From assembly GCF_022267515.1 (NCBI RefSeq), contig NZ_JAKFGB010000014.1, positions 806,001 to 870,000 on the forward strand: 64,000 nt of DNA. The letters run 5' to 3'. Each line of letters opens with the position of its first letter. The stretch's first letter is position 1. Made by a program: the position numbers and the translations under genes. The DNA comes from Rubinisphaera margarita (GTDB taxonomy: Bacteria > Planctomycetota > Planctomycetia > Planctomycetales > Planctomycetaceae). This document shows, piece by piece, positions 17,159 through 27,836 of the stretch. The notes beneath the pieces are model-generated. The model saw only the letters and a list, made by a program, of their open reading frames with translations, searched no databases and had not been told where the DNA came from.

Positions 17159-17446
17159 ATGCTGTCCAATCATTCCCGCTTCGAAGGCAAAGACACGGAA
17201 ACCCTCCCTCGGGAACTGGTTGAGCTGGGACGGCACCTGCATAAAATGCCGTTGTCTGTGCAGAAGGAACTGATGGACAGCTACGACCAGGTGGTCGACT
17301 GTGTCCGTCGTCGCCGGCGGATTCTCAATCTCGTGCAGGAAGCGTTGGCACAACTGCGTCTGGACATTAAATATCTGATGTTCGACCTTGAGGTGACCCG
17401 CCGGGAACGCGATGAACTGAAGGCCCAACTCGACGAACGGGAGTAA
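17159..17446 (+). CDS. Small coiled-coil protein of unknown function
   Basis: 95 residues, cytoplasmic, strongly charged and probably almost entirely helical. The end (LDIKYLMFDLEVTRRERDEL and on) looks like a coiled coil, preceded by a basic run CVRRRRRIL. No enzyme motif is visible. The ATG at 17159 is in a reasonable setting, and coding character (charged heptads, no rare stretches) supports a real gene. It is followed by a hairpin and then by the heme protein gene. Confidence 0.65.
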   Translation: MLSNHSRFEGKDTETLPRELVELGRHLHKMPLSVQKELMDSYDQVVDCVRRRRRILNLVQEALAQLRLDIKYLMFDLEVTRRERDELKAQLDERE

Positions 17447-17459
17447 TCGGCCTATTATG

Positions 17460-17477
17460 CATCAGGGATTCCTGATG
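17460..17477 (+). terminator. Hairpin after the small coiled-coil gene
   Basis: CATCAGG, loop GATT, CCTGATG forms a 7-bp stem 14 bases after the stop codon. There is no U-run, so it may be a weak terminator or an mRNA 3'-end stabiliser. Confidence 0.4.
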
Positions 17478-17605
17478 TATGGCGGCGTTGAGGTTTGCCA
17501 TCGTCCGGGAACGCCCGTATAAACGGAGAGTGTCAGCTCTCGCAGCTGTGCGAGTCACCGTTGTTCCGATTTCCCACCTGCAGTGTTCTCCCCCAGGAGT
17601 TATTC

Positions 17606-19378
17606 GTGATCTCTTTGCGTCGAAAATTCGTCCCTGGCCTCCTTGTTGGACTGTTGGCCCTGCCGACTTTCGCTCTGGCTCAGAACCCCTCCGTTGCGCC
17701 GATGATTCGTCTGCTCGACAGCGATCGGCTGCCCGAAGCCCGGTATCCGCTTGTCGTTGAACTCATCAGCAAACGGGGCGATGCGGAGGATCTGCAGACG
17801 GTCTTTGAAAAAGCCTGCAACGACTTTTCGCCCAAGACACGTCTGGCGGCTTTTCAGACCCTCGCCCAGACAACACGGGATCGTAAGATCAAGCCTGCCG
17901 GCGATCTCTCCCAGCTCTCGACGGTACTTGACAGAGCGATCGAATCGAAAGACGTCTCTCTGCAGCGGCAACTGATTCAACTCGTCGGGCTCTGGCAGGT
18001 GAAGGGGCTGGCCGGAGATCTGGAAAAACGACTGCAGGATGGTTCGGCCAAAGGTTTGACCGGGGTGATTCTCGATGCCCTCGCTGATCTCGGTGGGGCG
18101 GAGGCGCGGAGCGTGATTGAGTCGCTTACGTCCGGGAAGCATTCCAAGTCGGTGCGAGCCGAAGCAATTCGGGCTCTGGCCGGACTCAATGTCGACGCAG
18201 CCGCCTCGGCCGCTGCTCAGTTTCTGGCGGATGCCAGTCCCCGTGACAATCTGAACTCCGTGATCCAGCCGTTTCTGGATCGTCAGGGGGGGCCTGAGAA
18301 GCTGGGGCAGGCGGTTGCTCAACAGGAGATCTCGGCCGATGTCGCCAAACTGGCCCTGCGATCGATGCTGACGGCTGGCCGGAACGATGAAGCGCTTTCG
18401 AATCCTCTTTCCGCGGCCGCCGGATTGAATGCCACGACCGAACCGATGACCAAGGAAGAGCTGGCCCAGCTGGCCCAGGAAGTTCAGAAGCATGGCGACG
18501 CGGCTCGTGGCGAGAAGATTTTCCGCCGCGAGGAGCTGAACTGTTATAAGTGTCACGCCATCGGCAAGGCCGGCGGAGAAATCGGTCCGGATCTGAGCGC
18601 CATCGGCGGCAGCTCGCCGATCGATTACCTCGCCAACTCGCTGCTCTTCCCCAGCCAGGCGATTAAAGAAGCGTACAAGACGCTCATGATTCTCGACATC
18701 GATGGGCTTCAGCACACCGGAATTGTCGTCGATCAGGACGACGACCGGATTATTCTCCGCGATGCTCAGGGGAAAGAAAAGACGATCGCCGTCGACGACA
18801 TTGAGTTCGAGAAGGAGGGTGATTCGCTGATGCCTTCGGGCCTGACAAAGTTCCTGACGCATCAGGAGTTTCTCGATCTGGTCCGGTACCTCTCGGCTCT
18901 CGGCAAGGATTCCGGCTACACGATGTCGGCGGATCCGACTGTCTATCGCTGGCGGATCTATCCGCGTCCCCCTGGAAAGGTGACCGGCGAACTGTTTGAT
19001 GACGATTCCGTCCGCAACATGCTCTTCGAATATGCCCCGGAGAAGTGGCAGCCGATTTATGCTTACGCCTCTGGCGAGATTCCGGTTGGTGAAGCGAAGT
19101 CGATTGCCAGGAACAGCGTCGTCTTCCTGATGGCTGATTTCGATGTGACCGTTCCCGGGAATATCGCGATCGACCTGCCTGGTCAACAGGGGTTGACCGT
19201 CTGGGTGGATGATGAGCGCGTTCCCGTCGAGCAACTGCAGAACGTGAATGTTTCTCAAGGCTCGCATCGGCTTCTGCTGCGGATTGATACCGCGACGTAT
19301 GAGCCTTCGGCGATCAAGGCTGTGATTCGCAAAGGAAAAAGCCCGGCTGCTGAGTACAGCATTAAAGTCGGTCTGTAG
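17606..19378 (+). CDS. HEAT-like protein with a C-terminal c-type cytochrome domain
   Basis: A secreted 590-residue protein. The GTG start at 17606 is chosen because AGGAG sits six bases upstream and a signal peptide follows at once (ending near ALA-25). Residues about 30-280 are alpha-helical HEAT-like repeats. A heme-binding C313-x-x-C316-H317 motif (NCYKCHAIG) opens a planctomycete-type cytochrome domain with GEIGPDLSAIGG. The C-terminal 150 residues are beta-rich. Such proteins are often fused to dehydrogenase domains in planctomycetes; here there is none. Probably periplasmic electron transfer. A terminator follows. Confidence 0.85.
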   Translation: MISLRRKFVPGLLVGLLALPTFALAQNPSVAPMIRLLDSDRLPEARYPLVVELISKRGDAEDLQTVFEKACNDFSPKTRLAAFQTLAQTTRDRKIKPAGDLSQLSTVLDRAIESKDVSLQRQLIQLVGLWQVKGLAGDLEKRLQDGSAKGLTGVILDALADLGGAEARSVIESLTSGKHSKSVRAEAIRALAGLNVDAAASAAAQFLADASPRDNLNSVIQPFLDRQGGPEKLGQAVAQQEISADVAKLALRSMLTAGRNDEALSNPLSAAAGLNATTEPMTKEELAQLAQEVQKHGDAARGEKIFRREELNCYKCHAIGKAGGEIGPDLSAIGGSSPIDYLANSLLFPSQAIKEAYKTLMILDIDGLQHTGIVVDQDDDRIILRDAQGKEKTIAVDDIEFEKEGDSLMPSGLTKFLTHQEFLDLVRYLSALGKDSGYTMSADPTVYRWRIYPRPPGKVTGELFDDDSVRNMLFEYAPEKWQPIYAYASGEIPVGEAKSIARNSVVFLMADFDVTVPGNIAIDLPGQQGLTVWVDDERVPVEQLQNVNVSQGSHRLLLRIDTATYEPSAIKAVIRKGKSPAAEYSIKVGL

Positions 19379-19412
19379 CCGCCGATTGCTCTGAACCATT
19401 TCAATAGAACCA

Positions 19413-19450
19413 CCGCGCGATCGAGCCAGAACTCGGTCTCGCGGTTTTTC
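19413..19450 (+). terminator. Rho-independent terminator of the cytochrome gene
   Basis: ACCGCGCGATCGAG and CTCGGTCTCGCGGT form a long stem with an internal mismatch, followed by TTTTTC. It lies 35 bases after the stop codon. Confidence 0.75.
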
Positions 19451-19600
19451 GTGCGCCTCGGCTTCAAATGTTAACCTTGGCGCTTTGGTTCGTTTACGCT
19501 GGTATTGCCGATAATCCCTGCTATTCTGACTGTACAAACTGCGCAGCTTGTCAGGAATTGCGCGAACCCCTGGATTAACAGTCTGTAGAGCGAGGTCACG

Positions 19601-20749
19601 ATGAGATTCAGAACTGCTGTCATGACAGGCGTTGTCGCCTGCATGCTTCTGGCAACAACGTCGGCAGATGCTGGCCGGCGACGAGCCTGTCGTCTGTGGA
19701 ACTATGGATGCAGCAACTACGGCTGCTTCGACGATGCTTACGGTCCCTGTGGTCCCGCCCTCGATGCATGCTGCGAGCCTGCCTACCAGGACGTTGAATG
19801 CACTGTGATGGTTCCTCAGACGAGCTACGAAACGCGGCGGATCGTGACCACGCAGTACAAGCCGGAAGTTCGTCAGCGGACGGTGACCGTTTACCGTCAG
19901 GTCCCGCGTGTCGAAACACGTCAGGTCCAGTACACGGTTTGCGATCGCGTGCAGCGAGAACGGACGGTTCCTCACGTGACCTGCCGTCCAGTCTACGAAG
20001 AAAAGCAGGTGCCGTACACGTACTGCGAACCAGTTTACGAACAGCGGACCGCCACCCGGACTGTTCATCGACCGGTTTACGAAGACGTGCAGCGTGAATA
20101 CACCGTCATGGTGCCTCATACGGAATGGCACACCGGCGTTCGCAAAGTGTGTCACATGCAGCCCACAACCGAGATGCGTTCGATCTGCGTCGATCAGGGT
20201 TGCTGGGAAGAGCAGTGCGTTTCGGCGCCCTGTGGACTTGGTTGCGATCCCTGCGGCCTCAGTGGCCACATGGCCTGCCGTCCGATGACCTGCCGCGTGT
20301 GGCGCCCGAACCTGGTGGAAAAGCAGATTCCTTACACCGTGTGCCGTCCGGTTTATGTCGATCAGGAATACCGTTACTGCACGACAAGCTACAAGCCGGA
20401 AACCCGGACCTGCACCCAGCGGGTCTGTCGTCATGTGCCCGAAGAAGTCGAGTACAACTACACGGTCTGCCGGATGGTTCAGCGCCAGGCGGAACGCACT
20501 GTGCGGGTTTGTCGCTACGTGCAGGAAACCCATCAGCGCGTGGTTCACTATACCGAGCTGGTCCCGCGTACTGAAACTCGCGAAGAGCAGTACACCGTTT
20601 ACGACTGCGTCCCGGAAGAGCGGACTGTCGACTACACGGTTTGCGTCCCGGTTCCCGTTGAACGTGAGGTTCAGGTCGCCGTCTGCAGAATGGTCCCCCA
20701 GACCGTGGTCCGCCGCGTGCCGGTTCCTTGCAACACCTGCAACTACTAA
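19601..20749 (+). CDS. Secreted cysteine-rich YTV-repeat protein
   Basis: 382 residues with a signal peptide (cleavage near ADA-24). The mature protein is built of imperfect repeats around the core Y-T-V-C/x-x-P/x-V: QYTVCDRV, PYTYCEPV, EYTVMVPH, PYTVCRPV, YNYTVCRMV, QYTVYDCV, DYTVCVPV. It carries many cysteines and alternating charged residues (RTV, REV, ETR). This matches the YTV-domain proteins described from planctomycetes such as Rhodopirellula and proposed to belong to the proteinaceous, disulfide-rich cell wall. Likely extracytoplasmic and probably cross-linked. Monocistronic, with strong hairpins downstream. Confidence 0.85.
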   Translation: MRFRTAVMTGVVACMLLATTSADAGRRRACRLWNYGCSNYGCFDDAYGPCGPALDACCEPAYQDVECTVMVPQTSYETRRIVTTQYKPEVRQRTVTVYRQVPRVETRQVQYTVCDRVQRERTVPHVTCRPVYEEKQVPYTYCEPVYEQRTATRTVHRPVYEDVQREYTVMVPHTEWHTGVRKVCHMQPTTEMRSICVDQGCWEEQCVSAPCGLGCDPCGLSGHMACRPMTCRVWRPNLVEKQIPYTVCRPVYVDQEYRYCTTSYKPETRTCTQRVCRHVPEEVEYNYTVCRMVQRQAERTVRVCRYVQETHQRVVHYTELVPRTETREEQYTVYDCVPEERTVDYTVCVPVPVEREVQVAVCRMVPQTVVRRVPVPCNTCNY

Positions 20750-20767
20750 TAATTGACAAGCGAGAAA

Positions 20768-20785
20768 CTTCGCGGGTCCGCGAAG
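20768..20785. other. Perfect 8-bp-stem hairpin
   Basis: CTTCGCGG, loop GT, CCGCGAAG lies 19 bases after the YTV stop codon. With the next hairpin it forms a double 3' structure, which could protect an abundant mRNA. Confidence 0.6.
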
Positions 20786-20807
20786 TCCACTCCAGCGACT
20801 GAAGACA

Positions 20808-20840
20808 ACAGGCCGCCTTTGATGGGCGGCCTGTTCGCGT
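20808..20840 (+). terminator. Probable terminator of the YTV gene
   Basis: ACAGGCCGCC and GGCGGCCTGT pair perfectly around a 7-base loop (TTTGATG). The following TTCGCGTTATT is only weakly U-rich. Confidence 0.65.
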
Positions 20841-20945
20841 TATTGCGGTCCGATTGTTCGACGTCAGTTGATACTCAGAGACTGGGACAGGCGAAGCCGT
20901 AACCCTCCAGAGAAAACGAAACGGTAACCCGGATCGTCGCAGGTA

Positions 20946-21764
20946 CTACTCGGGGTGAGGAAACACCCCATAAGCGTGGCAGCCTTCCAGCACGCCGCTC
21001 GTCGCTCGGGCGTTCGCGTGATAGGCATGACTGGTCAAGCCACGACGCTCGTGTTCTTCCCGCACCTGTTGGACAATCCGGGCGTCGGTGTTGTTGACCA
21101 GGATGGCGCGGAAGCCGCTGATGAATGCGGCGTAGTCGTTCCCGGAGTCGCCCGCGAACACAACCTTCGACAGATCGATGCCGAAGCGGTCGGCCCACCA
21201 TTGCAGTGCGTGGGCTTTCGAGACCTCTCGCGGCAACAGATCGATGAGTCCATCCCCGTTGAACGGATCGATGCTGGCGATCATTGTCCAGGGAACATTG
21301 TCCGCGTGCAGTCGCTCGCTGATCGCCCGTTCGGTGGCTGGCATCGCCTCCTGGTTGACATAGTAGCTGAGCTTGAACGGACCCTGTTTGACCTCTTCCT
21401 GCAAGACGAGATCGCCGATCGACTGGAACTCCGCTTGAAGCCGATCGCGCGGATACTCCTGAACGATCGTGTCCTGATAGTCCATGTAAGCTTGCAGAGG
21501 TTTGAACGTGTCGTCATCGCTTCGTTCGCAGATCGTGGTGCCGACATCGCAAACGATCCACTCCGGCTGGGGCAGCTGATGCTCACGCTGTTTTTCGAGA
21601 ACCGATTCGAGATGGCGGCCGGTTACATACACGAGCGGCACACGGTGCTCCTGCAGCTTTCGGCGCAACATTTGCAGATCACGGACGTTGTCCTGATCGT
21701 TCTCCAGAGGGATCAGGGTGCCATCGAGATCCGTCGCCAGAATGGCGGGAAATTCCTCGTACAT
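20946..21764 (-). CDS. Sucrose-phosphate phosphatase-like HAD hydrolase
   Basis: Likely removes phosphate from sucrose-6-phosphate, the product of the divergently encoded synthase. 272 residues from the ATG at 21764 (MYEEFPAIL). HAD motif I is D12-L-D14-G-T (LATDLDGTLIP), motif II YVTGRH, and motif IV GDSGND. The cap region PRDRLQAEFQ...LSYYVN fits the sucrose phosphatase group within Cof-type HADs. A longer frame upstream lacks a start and overlaps the divergent promoter region. The pairing with sucrose-phosphate synthase 238 bases away makes the assignment strong, though other sugar phosphates cannot be excluded. Confidence 0.85.
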   Translation of the reverse strand: MYEEFPAILATDLDGTLIPLENDQDNVRDLQMLRRKLQEHRVPLVYVTGRHLESVLEKQREHQLPQPEWIVCDVGTTICERSDDDTFKPLQAYMDYQDTIVQEYPRDRLQAEFQSIGDLVLQEEVKQGPFKLSYYVNQEAMPATERAISERLHADNVPWTMIASIDPFNGDGLIDLLPREVSKAHALQWWADRFGIDLSKVVFAGDSGNDYAAFISGFRAILVNNTDARIVQQVREEHERRGLTSHAYHANARATSGVLEGCHAYGVFPHPE

Positions 21765-22001
21765 CGGATTCCTGTTCTCAAGCTGTAATCGCTGGTGTCT
21801 TGAAGTTTCAAGGCGTCCACTCGATGATAGCAGTTGCTGCACACGGCCGCGACAGCCAGTTTCGACCACTTTTTCCGGTCCGACTGCTGTCGTCAAGCAG
21901 ACGAATATCGCGGAGATTGAACAGCCGACCCGATCGATGAACGACCAGCCGCTTCGCGACACGATGGCTGCAACAACATCGACACAACACAACAGGGCGC
22001 C

Positions 22002-24164
22002 ATGACAGAAACCAGAATTTCTCACAACGCAAAGGTCACATTGATTAGTCTGCACGGTTTGATTCGTGCCAATGATGCGGAGCTGGGAAGGGACGCGGAC
22101 ACGGGAGGCCAGATCAAATACGTGCTGGAACTGGCCCGCGAACTGGGCAAGCACGACAACGTCGCCGAAGTCGAACTGCTGACGCGACAGATCTTCGACA
22201 ACAAAGTCAGTTCCGACTACGCTCAGGTGGAAGAGCGGATCAGCGAGAACGTGAAGATCGTTCGACTTCCGTTCGGTCCCAAACGCTACCTCCGCAAAGA
22301 AGCCCTCTGGCCCTTTATTGAGGTCTTCATCGACCAGGCTCTGAGCCACTTCCGTCGCAACGGCTTGCCTGACATCATTCACGGCCACTACGCTGACGCC
22401 GGTTACGCGGGGGCTTATCTCTCCCGGTTGCTTCACATCCCGTTCGTATTCACGGGCCACTCGCTGGGCCGTGTGAAACGCGAACGTCTGCTCGCCGGGA
22501 AAGCCAACTCCGCGTCGATTGAGAAGACGTACAATCTCAATACGCGGATCGAAGCCGAAGAGTTCGCGCTAGAAACTGCGGCCATGGTCGTGACGAGCAC
22601 GAATCAGGAAGTCGAGCAGCAATACGCGGTCTACGATCATTACATGCGCGAACGCATGGAAGTCATTCCGCCAGGTGTGGACCTCGATAAGTTCATGCCG
22701 GAAAGCCCGGATGATCGCGAACGACCAATTGTTGAGAGCATCAACCGATTCTTTAAGGATCCGAGCAAACCCATCATTCTCACGATGGCTCGCCCCGACG
22801 AGCGGAAGAATCTCGACATGCTCGTGCGGGTTTATGGTGAAAGCCCCGAGCTGCAGAAAATCGCCAACCTCTGCCTCGTGATGGGATCCCGAGACGATCT
22901 GCGGGAGTTGCCGAAGAGTCAGCGAAAGGTGATCTCCAACATCATCACACTGATCGACGTGTATGATCTTCATGGCAAAGTGGCTTATCCGAAGGGGCAT
23001 GCTCCGTCCGATGTGCCGGATCTGTATCGCTATTGCCGGGAAATGGGAGGCGTCTTCATTAACCCGGCACTAACTGAGCCGTTTGGCCTGACACTGCTGG
23101 AAGCGGCGGCCACCGGGCTGCCAGTTCTGGCCACCAACGATGGCGGACCTCGGGATATCATCGCGAACTGCCATAACGGGGTGCTGATTGATCCGCTCGA
23201 TCAGAAAGCGATTGAAAATGCCTTGCTCCGAGCGTTGACCGAACCGGATCAGTGGAAAGAATGGTCTGAGAACGGAATCTCCGGAGCTCGCGAACATTAT
23301 TCCTGGGCCAACCACGCCCGGCGTTATCTTCGCGATCTGAGTGACATTCTCCAGACGTCGCCTCCACCGGCGTTGACTGTAAATGCTCCCCGTCGGCAAA
23401 TTCCGAACTTTGATCGGTTGATCATTACCGACCTCGATAATACCCTGACCGGCGATGAGGCCGCCCTGAAGGATTTTGTGGAGCTCATCAAGGAAAACGA
23501 GCACGTCGGGTTCGGCATCGCGACCGGCCGGCCGTTGCACAGCGTGCTCACCATGGTTCGCGAGCTTGATCTGCCGATGCCGGATCTGCTGGACACGGCC
23601 GTCGGTACCGAGCTGTACTATGGCAAGGGGCTCGTCCCCGACAAGAGCTGGCGGAATCAGATTGGCTATCAGTGGAACCGCAAGGCGGTCAGAGAATTGC
23701 TCGACGCGCAGCCGGGGTTCTATCTGCAGTCCGACGACAATCAGACAGAGTTCAAGGTCAGCTACGAAGTCGATGCCGAGGTTGCTCCCAGCCTGACGGA
23801 GATCAAGCGTCTTCTGCGGCAGGCGGGCATCAAGGCGAACGTCGTCATGTCGCTGGGAATGTATCTCGATGTCATTCCCGTTCGCGGCGGCAGCGAATAC
23901 AGCATGCGGCATCTATTGTATCGCTGGGGGTTTGCTCCCGAGAAGGTCCTCGTTGGTGGCGATTGCGGCAACGACGAGGGGATGCTGAAGGGAAGGACGC
24001 TGGGCGTGGTGGTGGGCAATCACAGCCCCGAGCTGAACAAGCTCAAGAAGTGGCCCCGAATTTACTTTGCTGAGGGACAGCACGCCCGAGGTATTATTGA
24101 AGGGATCCAGTACTACCAGTTTCTGGACAACATTGTCATTCCGAACGACAGCATTGACGAGTAA
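22002..24164 (+). CDS. Sucrose-phosphate synthase with fused HAD domain
   Basis: Makes sucrose-6-phosphate from UDP-glucose and fructose-6-phosphate. 720 residues. The GT-B glycosyltransferase part (about 10-450) shows GGQIKYVLELARELG, HGHYADAGYAG, FTGHSLG, a donor site MARPDERKN and the E-x7-E type motif PALTEPFGLTLLEAAATG. The C-terminal HAD part (about 470-715) has DLDNTL with D477 and D479, GIATGRP and GGDCGNDEGM, so both aspartates of the phosphatase site are kept. Start ATG 22002. Stop is followed after 11 bases by the amylosucrase gene, so the two are co-transcribed. Confidence 0.93.
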   Translation: MTETRISHNAKVTLISLHGLIRANDAELGRDADTGGQIKYVLELARELGKHDNVAEVELLTRQIFDNKVSSDYAQVEERISENVKIVRLPFGPKRYLRKEALWPFIEVFIDQALSHFRRNGLPDIIHGHYADAGYAGAYLSRLLHIPFVFTGHSLGRVKRERLLAGKANSASIEKTYNLNTRIEAEEFALETAAMVVTSTNQEVEQQYAVYDHYMRERMEVIPPGVDLDKFMPESPDDRERPIVESINRFFKDPSKPIILTMARPDERKNLDMLVRVYGESPELQKIANLCLVMGSRDDLRELPKSQRKVISNIITLIDVYDLHGKVAYPKGHAPSDVPDLYRYCREMGGVFINPALTEPFGLTLLEAAATGLPVLATNDGGPRDIIANCHNGVLIDPLDQKAIENALLRALTEPDQWKEWSENGISGAREHYSWANHARRYLRDLSDILQTSPPPALTVNAPRRQIPNFDRLIITDLDNTLTGDEAALKDFVELIKENEHVGFGIATGRPLHSVLTMVRELDLPMPDLLDTAVGTELYYGKGLVPDKSWRNQIGYQWNRKAVRELLDAQPGFYLQSDDNQTEFKVSYEVDAEVAPSLTEIKRLLRQAGIKANVVMSLGMYLDVIPVRGGSEYSMRHLLYRWGFAPEKVLVGGDCGNDEGMLKGRTLGVVVGNHSPELNKLKKWPRIYFAEGQHARGIIEGIQYYQFLDNIVIPNDSIDE

Positions 24165-24175
24165 CCCCGGTATTG

Positions 24176-26140
<1,965 letters not shown>

Positions 26141-26267
26141 TTTCAAGAGGCGTGCGACGCCCCAACTTGAGTGGATTGTGGTTGCCTGCTGTCGACCCGC
26201 CTCCGAAACCGGGGTCCGGACCCTCTCCAGAGGTTTGATCGAAAGTTGGGGAATTTACAAACCGGCT

Positions 26268-26297
26268 TTGACAAACTGATTTAAGCGTGCGTATAGT
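26268..26297 (+). promoter_or_regulatory. Sigma-70-type promoter of the cold-shock gene
   Basis: TTGACA (26268-26273), an 18-base spacer, and TATAGT (26292-26297). Transcription would start near 26304 and leave a leader of about 80 bases before the ATG at 26384, as in many cold-shock genes. Confidence 0.75.
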
Positions 26298-26383
26298 GTG
26301 CTCACGAGATTCGTTTCTTTTCTTTGGTCCAGGTTGCGGCTCAAACGGATCTCAAGCACGTTTTTTTTGACGATGGGAAGGCT

Positions 26384-26581
26384 ATGGCTGAAGGCACGAT
26401 TACACGGCTGACTGACAAGGGGTTCGGCTTCATTGCAACGGATTCCGGGAAGGATATTTTCTTCCACATGTCCAACTTGGAAGGGTGTCGTTACGATGAC
26501 CTCCAGGAAGGTCAGCAAGTCTCTTTCGAAAAGGGACAGGGACCGAAAGGTCCACGAGCAGAGCATGTTCGCTTGATCTGA
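26384..26581 (+). CDS. Cold-shock domain protein
   Basis: A 65-residue single-domain CspA-type protein that binds single-stranded RNA and DNA as a chaperone. Both RNA-binding signatures are present: KGFGFI (RNP1-like) and DIFFHMS (RNP2-like). The ATG at 26384 follows GGAAGG and gives the standard N-terminus MAEGTITRLTDKG. An in-frame upstream extension is leader. It has its own promoter with a long leader and an intrinsic terminator, so it is monocistronic. Confidence 0.95.
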   Translation: MAEGTITRLTDKGFGFIATDSGKDIFFHMSNLEGCRYDDLQEGQQVSFEKGQGPKGPRAEHVRLI

Positions 26582-26606
26582 GCAACATCAGGAATTGAAT
26601 CAATGG

Positions 26607-26640
26607 GCCGGCAGTCGCTTCAACTGTCGGCTTTTTCTTT
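26607..26640 (+). terminator. Rho-independent terminator of the cold-shock gene
   Basis: GCCGGCAGT and ACTGTCGGC form a 9-bp stem with one G-U pair around a 7-base loop, followed by TTTTTCTTT. Confidence 0.85.
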
Positions 26641-26748
26641 GCGCGCATCGCAAAGTAGAGCGTCAAGGCGCGCATCGCAAAGTGGAGTGTCAACGCGCGC
26701 ATCGCAAATTAGAGTGTCAACGCGCGCATCGCAGAGCCGAGCGTCACA
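26641..26748. repeat. 27-bp tandem repeat, four copies
   Basis: Four head-to-tail units of 27 bases at 26641, 26668, 26695 and 26722, each starting GCGCGCATCGCA and ending near GCGTCAA or GTGTCAA. The first half is nearly invariant, the second drifts. No unique spacers occur, so it is not CRISPR. It begins immediately after the cold-shock terminator and is probably non-coding. Confidence 0.9.
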
Positions 26749-26837
26749 GCTGTGTTTCAAGACTGTGCTTCCTCGAACGAGACAAACTGCCAGTCGCGTC
26801 ACAGAATGCAGGTCAACCAGCGAGAGCGGTTCAAAAG

Positions 26838-26875
26838 TCGACTGCAGGCGTCTGCAGGAGATGCACGAAAAGTCT
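26838..26875 (-). repeat. Stop-codon-proximal repeat, copy A (short)
   Basis: TCGACTGCAGGCGTCTGCAG is followed by GAGATGCACGAAAAGTCT, directly against the stop codon of the exonuclease gene. It is a shortened copy of the element at 47363 and 49644. On the leftward transcript it begins one base after the stop. Confidence 0.7.
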
Positions 26876-27682
26876 CTAGGCCGGCGGCTGCCAGTCGCCC
26901 CAGTGGGTAAGATAGTGTTCGAACGCGGGGCGTTCTTCCCGCAGCGACTCCAGCGTGGCCTTGGCTTCGGCGACGCAGTTCTGTTCCTGCTCCAGTGTGA
27001 CCTCGCCGGTCAGCACCCGCGTCCGCAGGAACACGAAGTAGGTGTCGAGCACATCGCAGGTGCAGTAGTCGTTGATCTGACGGACCCCACCGGCGTTGTA
27101 GACGTCCTGGACCTGAGAGCCATCGATGCCGGTCTTGCCCGGCTTACCGATGATGTTGGCCAGCACATTCAGGCCACCCGCCATGCGGGTCGCGCCAAAG
27201 TTCGACATCATATCCATCAGATCAAGATGGCTCTGGGAGTTGTACCGGTTTCGAGGTTGCTCGAAAGACCGGCCCGAGACCTGAAACCAGTCTGGCAGCG
27301 ACAAGCCGTACCGATACGCTGAAAGTTCCATCAACGGCAGATCGTAGCCACGTCCGTTGAAGGTGACGAACGTCGGACGCCGGTACGCTCGCCAGCCCTG
27401 CCAGAAAAGATTGGTGATCACCGACGGACGGAATTCCGGATCATCGAGCACCACGACGTCGACCAGGCGGAAGTCGGTCTGCACTTTGGCGATCGCGACC
27501 GAGATTGGCAGCATATAGGTGTAGGGGATGAAATCGCTCCCTTTCTCGGCCATCAGCTCGGCTCGAAAGCGGGCGATTGCATCCTCGCCGGTGAGGTCGA
27601 GTTCCGGGTACTTCAGTCGAGCGATCAGGTCGCCGTCTGCCACCGCTTCGACGTCGAAGACCAGCCAGCCAATGTCTGCCAT
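26876..27682 (-). CDS. Predicted 3'-5' exonuclease of the PolB type
   Basis: 268 residues from the ATG at 27682 (MADIGWLVFDVEAVAD). DEDD exonuclease motifs are visible: D-V-E in LVFDVEAVAD (Exo I), FNGRGYDLPLM (Exo II), HLDLMDMMS and a final YCTCDVLDTYFVFLR with its catalytic Asp (Exo III). This is the pattern of the stand-alone exonuclease family related to the proofreading domain of DNA polymerase B. Likely acts on DNA or RNA ends in the cytoplasm. The upstream in-frame extension is rejected because it overlaps the divergent MoxR leader and lacks motifs. Confidence 0.88.
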   Translation of the reverse strand: MADIGWLVFDVEAVADGDLIARLKYPELDLTGEDAIARFRAELMAEKGSDFIPYTYMLPISVAIAKVQTDFRLVDVVVLDDPEFRPSVITNLFWQGWRAYRRPTFVTFNGRGYDLPLMELSAYRYGLSLPDWFQVSGRSFEQPRNRYNSQSHLDLMDMMSNFGATRMAGGLNVLANIIGKPGKTGIDGSQVQDVYNAGGVRQINDYCTCDVLDTYFVFLRTRVLTGEVTLEQEQNCVAEAKATLESLREERPAFEHYLTHWGDWQPPA

Positions 27683-27836
27683 CACGTCGCTTCCCTGCAG
27701 GAATTGAAAAAGGGGTTCCGCGATGGATACTATATAACGCGACAGGAGCGGATTCCACGAGGACCTCCTCTCCACTCTGTTGCGGTCGTCATTACTCGCT
27801 GTCGCTCGCCCATTTCTTCTGCCGCTGGACCATCTC

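Noticed and set aside
17600..20548. A 982-codon antisense open frame across the heme-protein and YTV genes
   Set aside because: It is opposite two genes with clear domains and signal peptides. Its predicted protein is Arg/His/Gly-rich with no motif, as expected from the codon bias of the sense strand and the repetitive YTV gene.
21765..22460. Extension of the sucrose phosphatase to 504 residues
   Set aside because: It runs antisense into sucrose-phosphate synthase and lacks HAD features; the ATG at 21764 gives the correct N-terminus.
26641..26748. CRISPR array
   Set aside because: The four units are contiguous with no unique spacers, and there are no cas genes.
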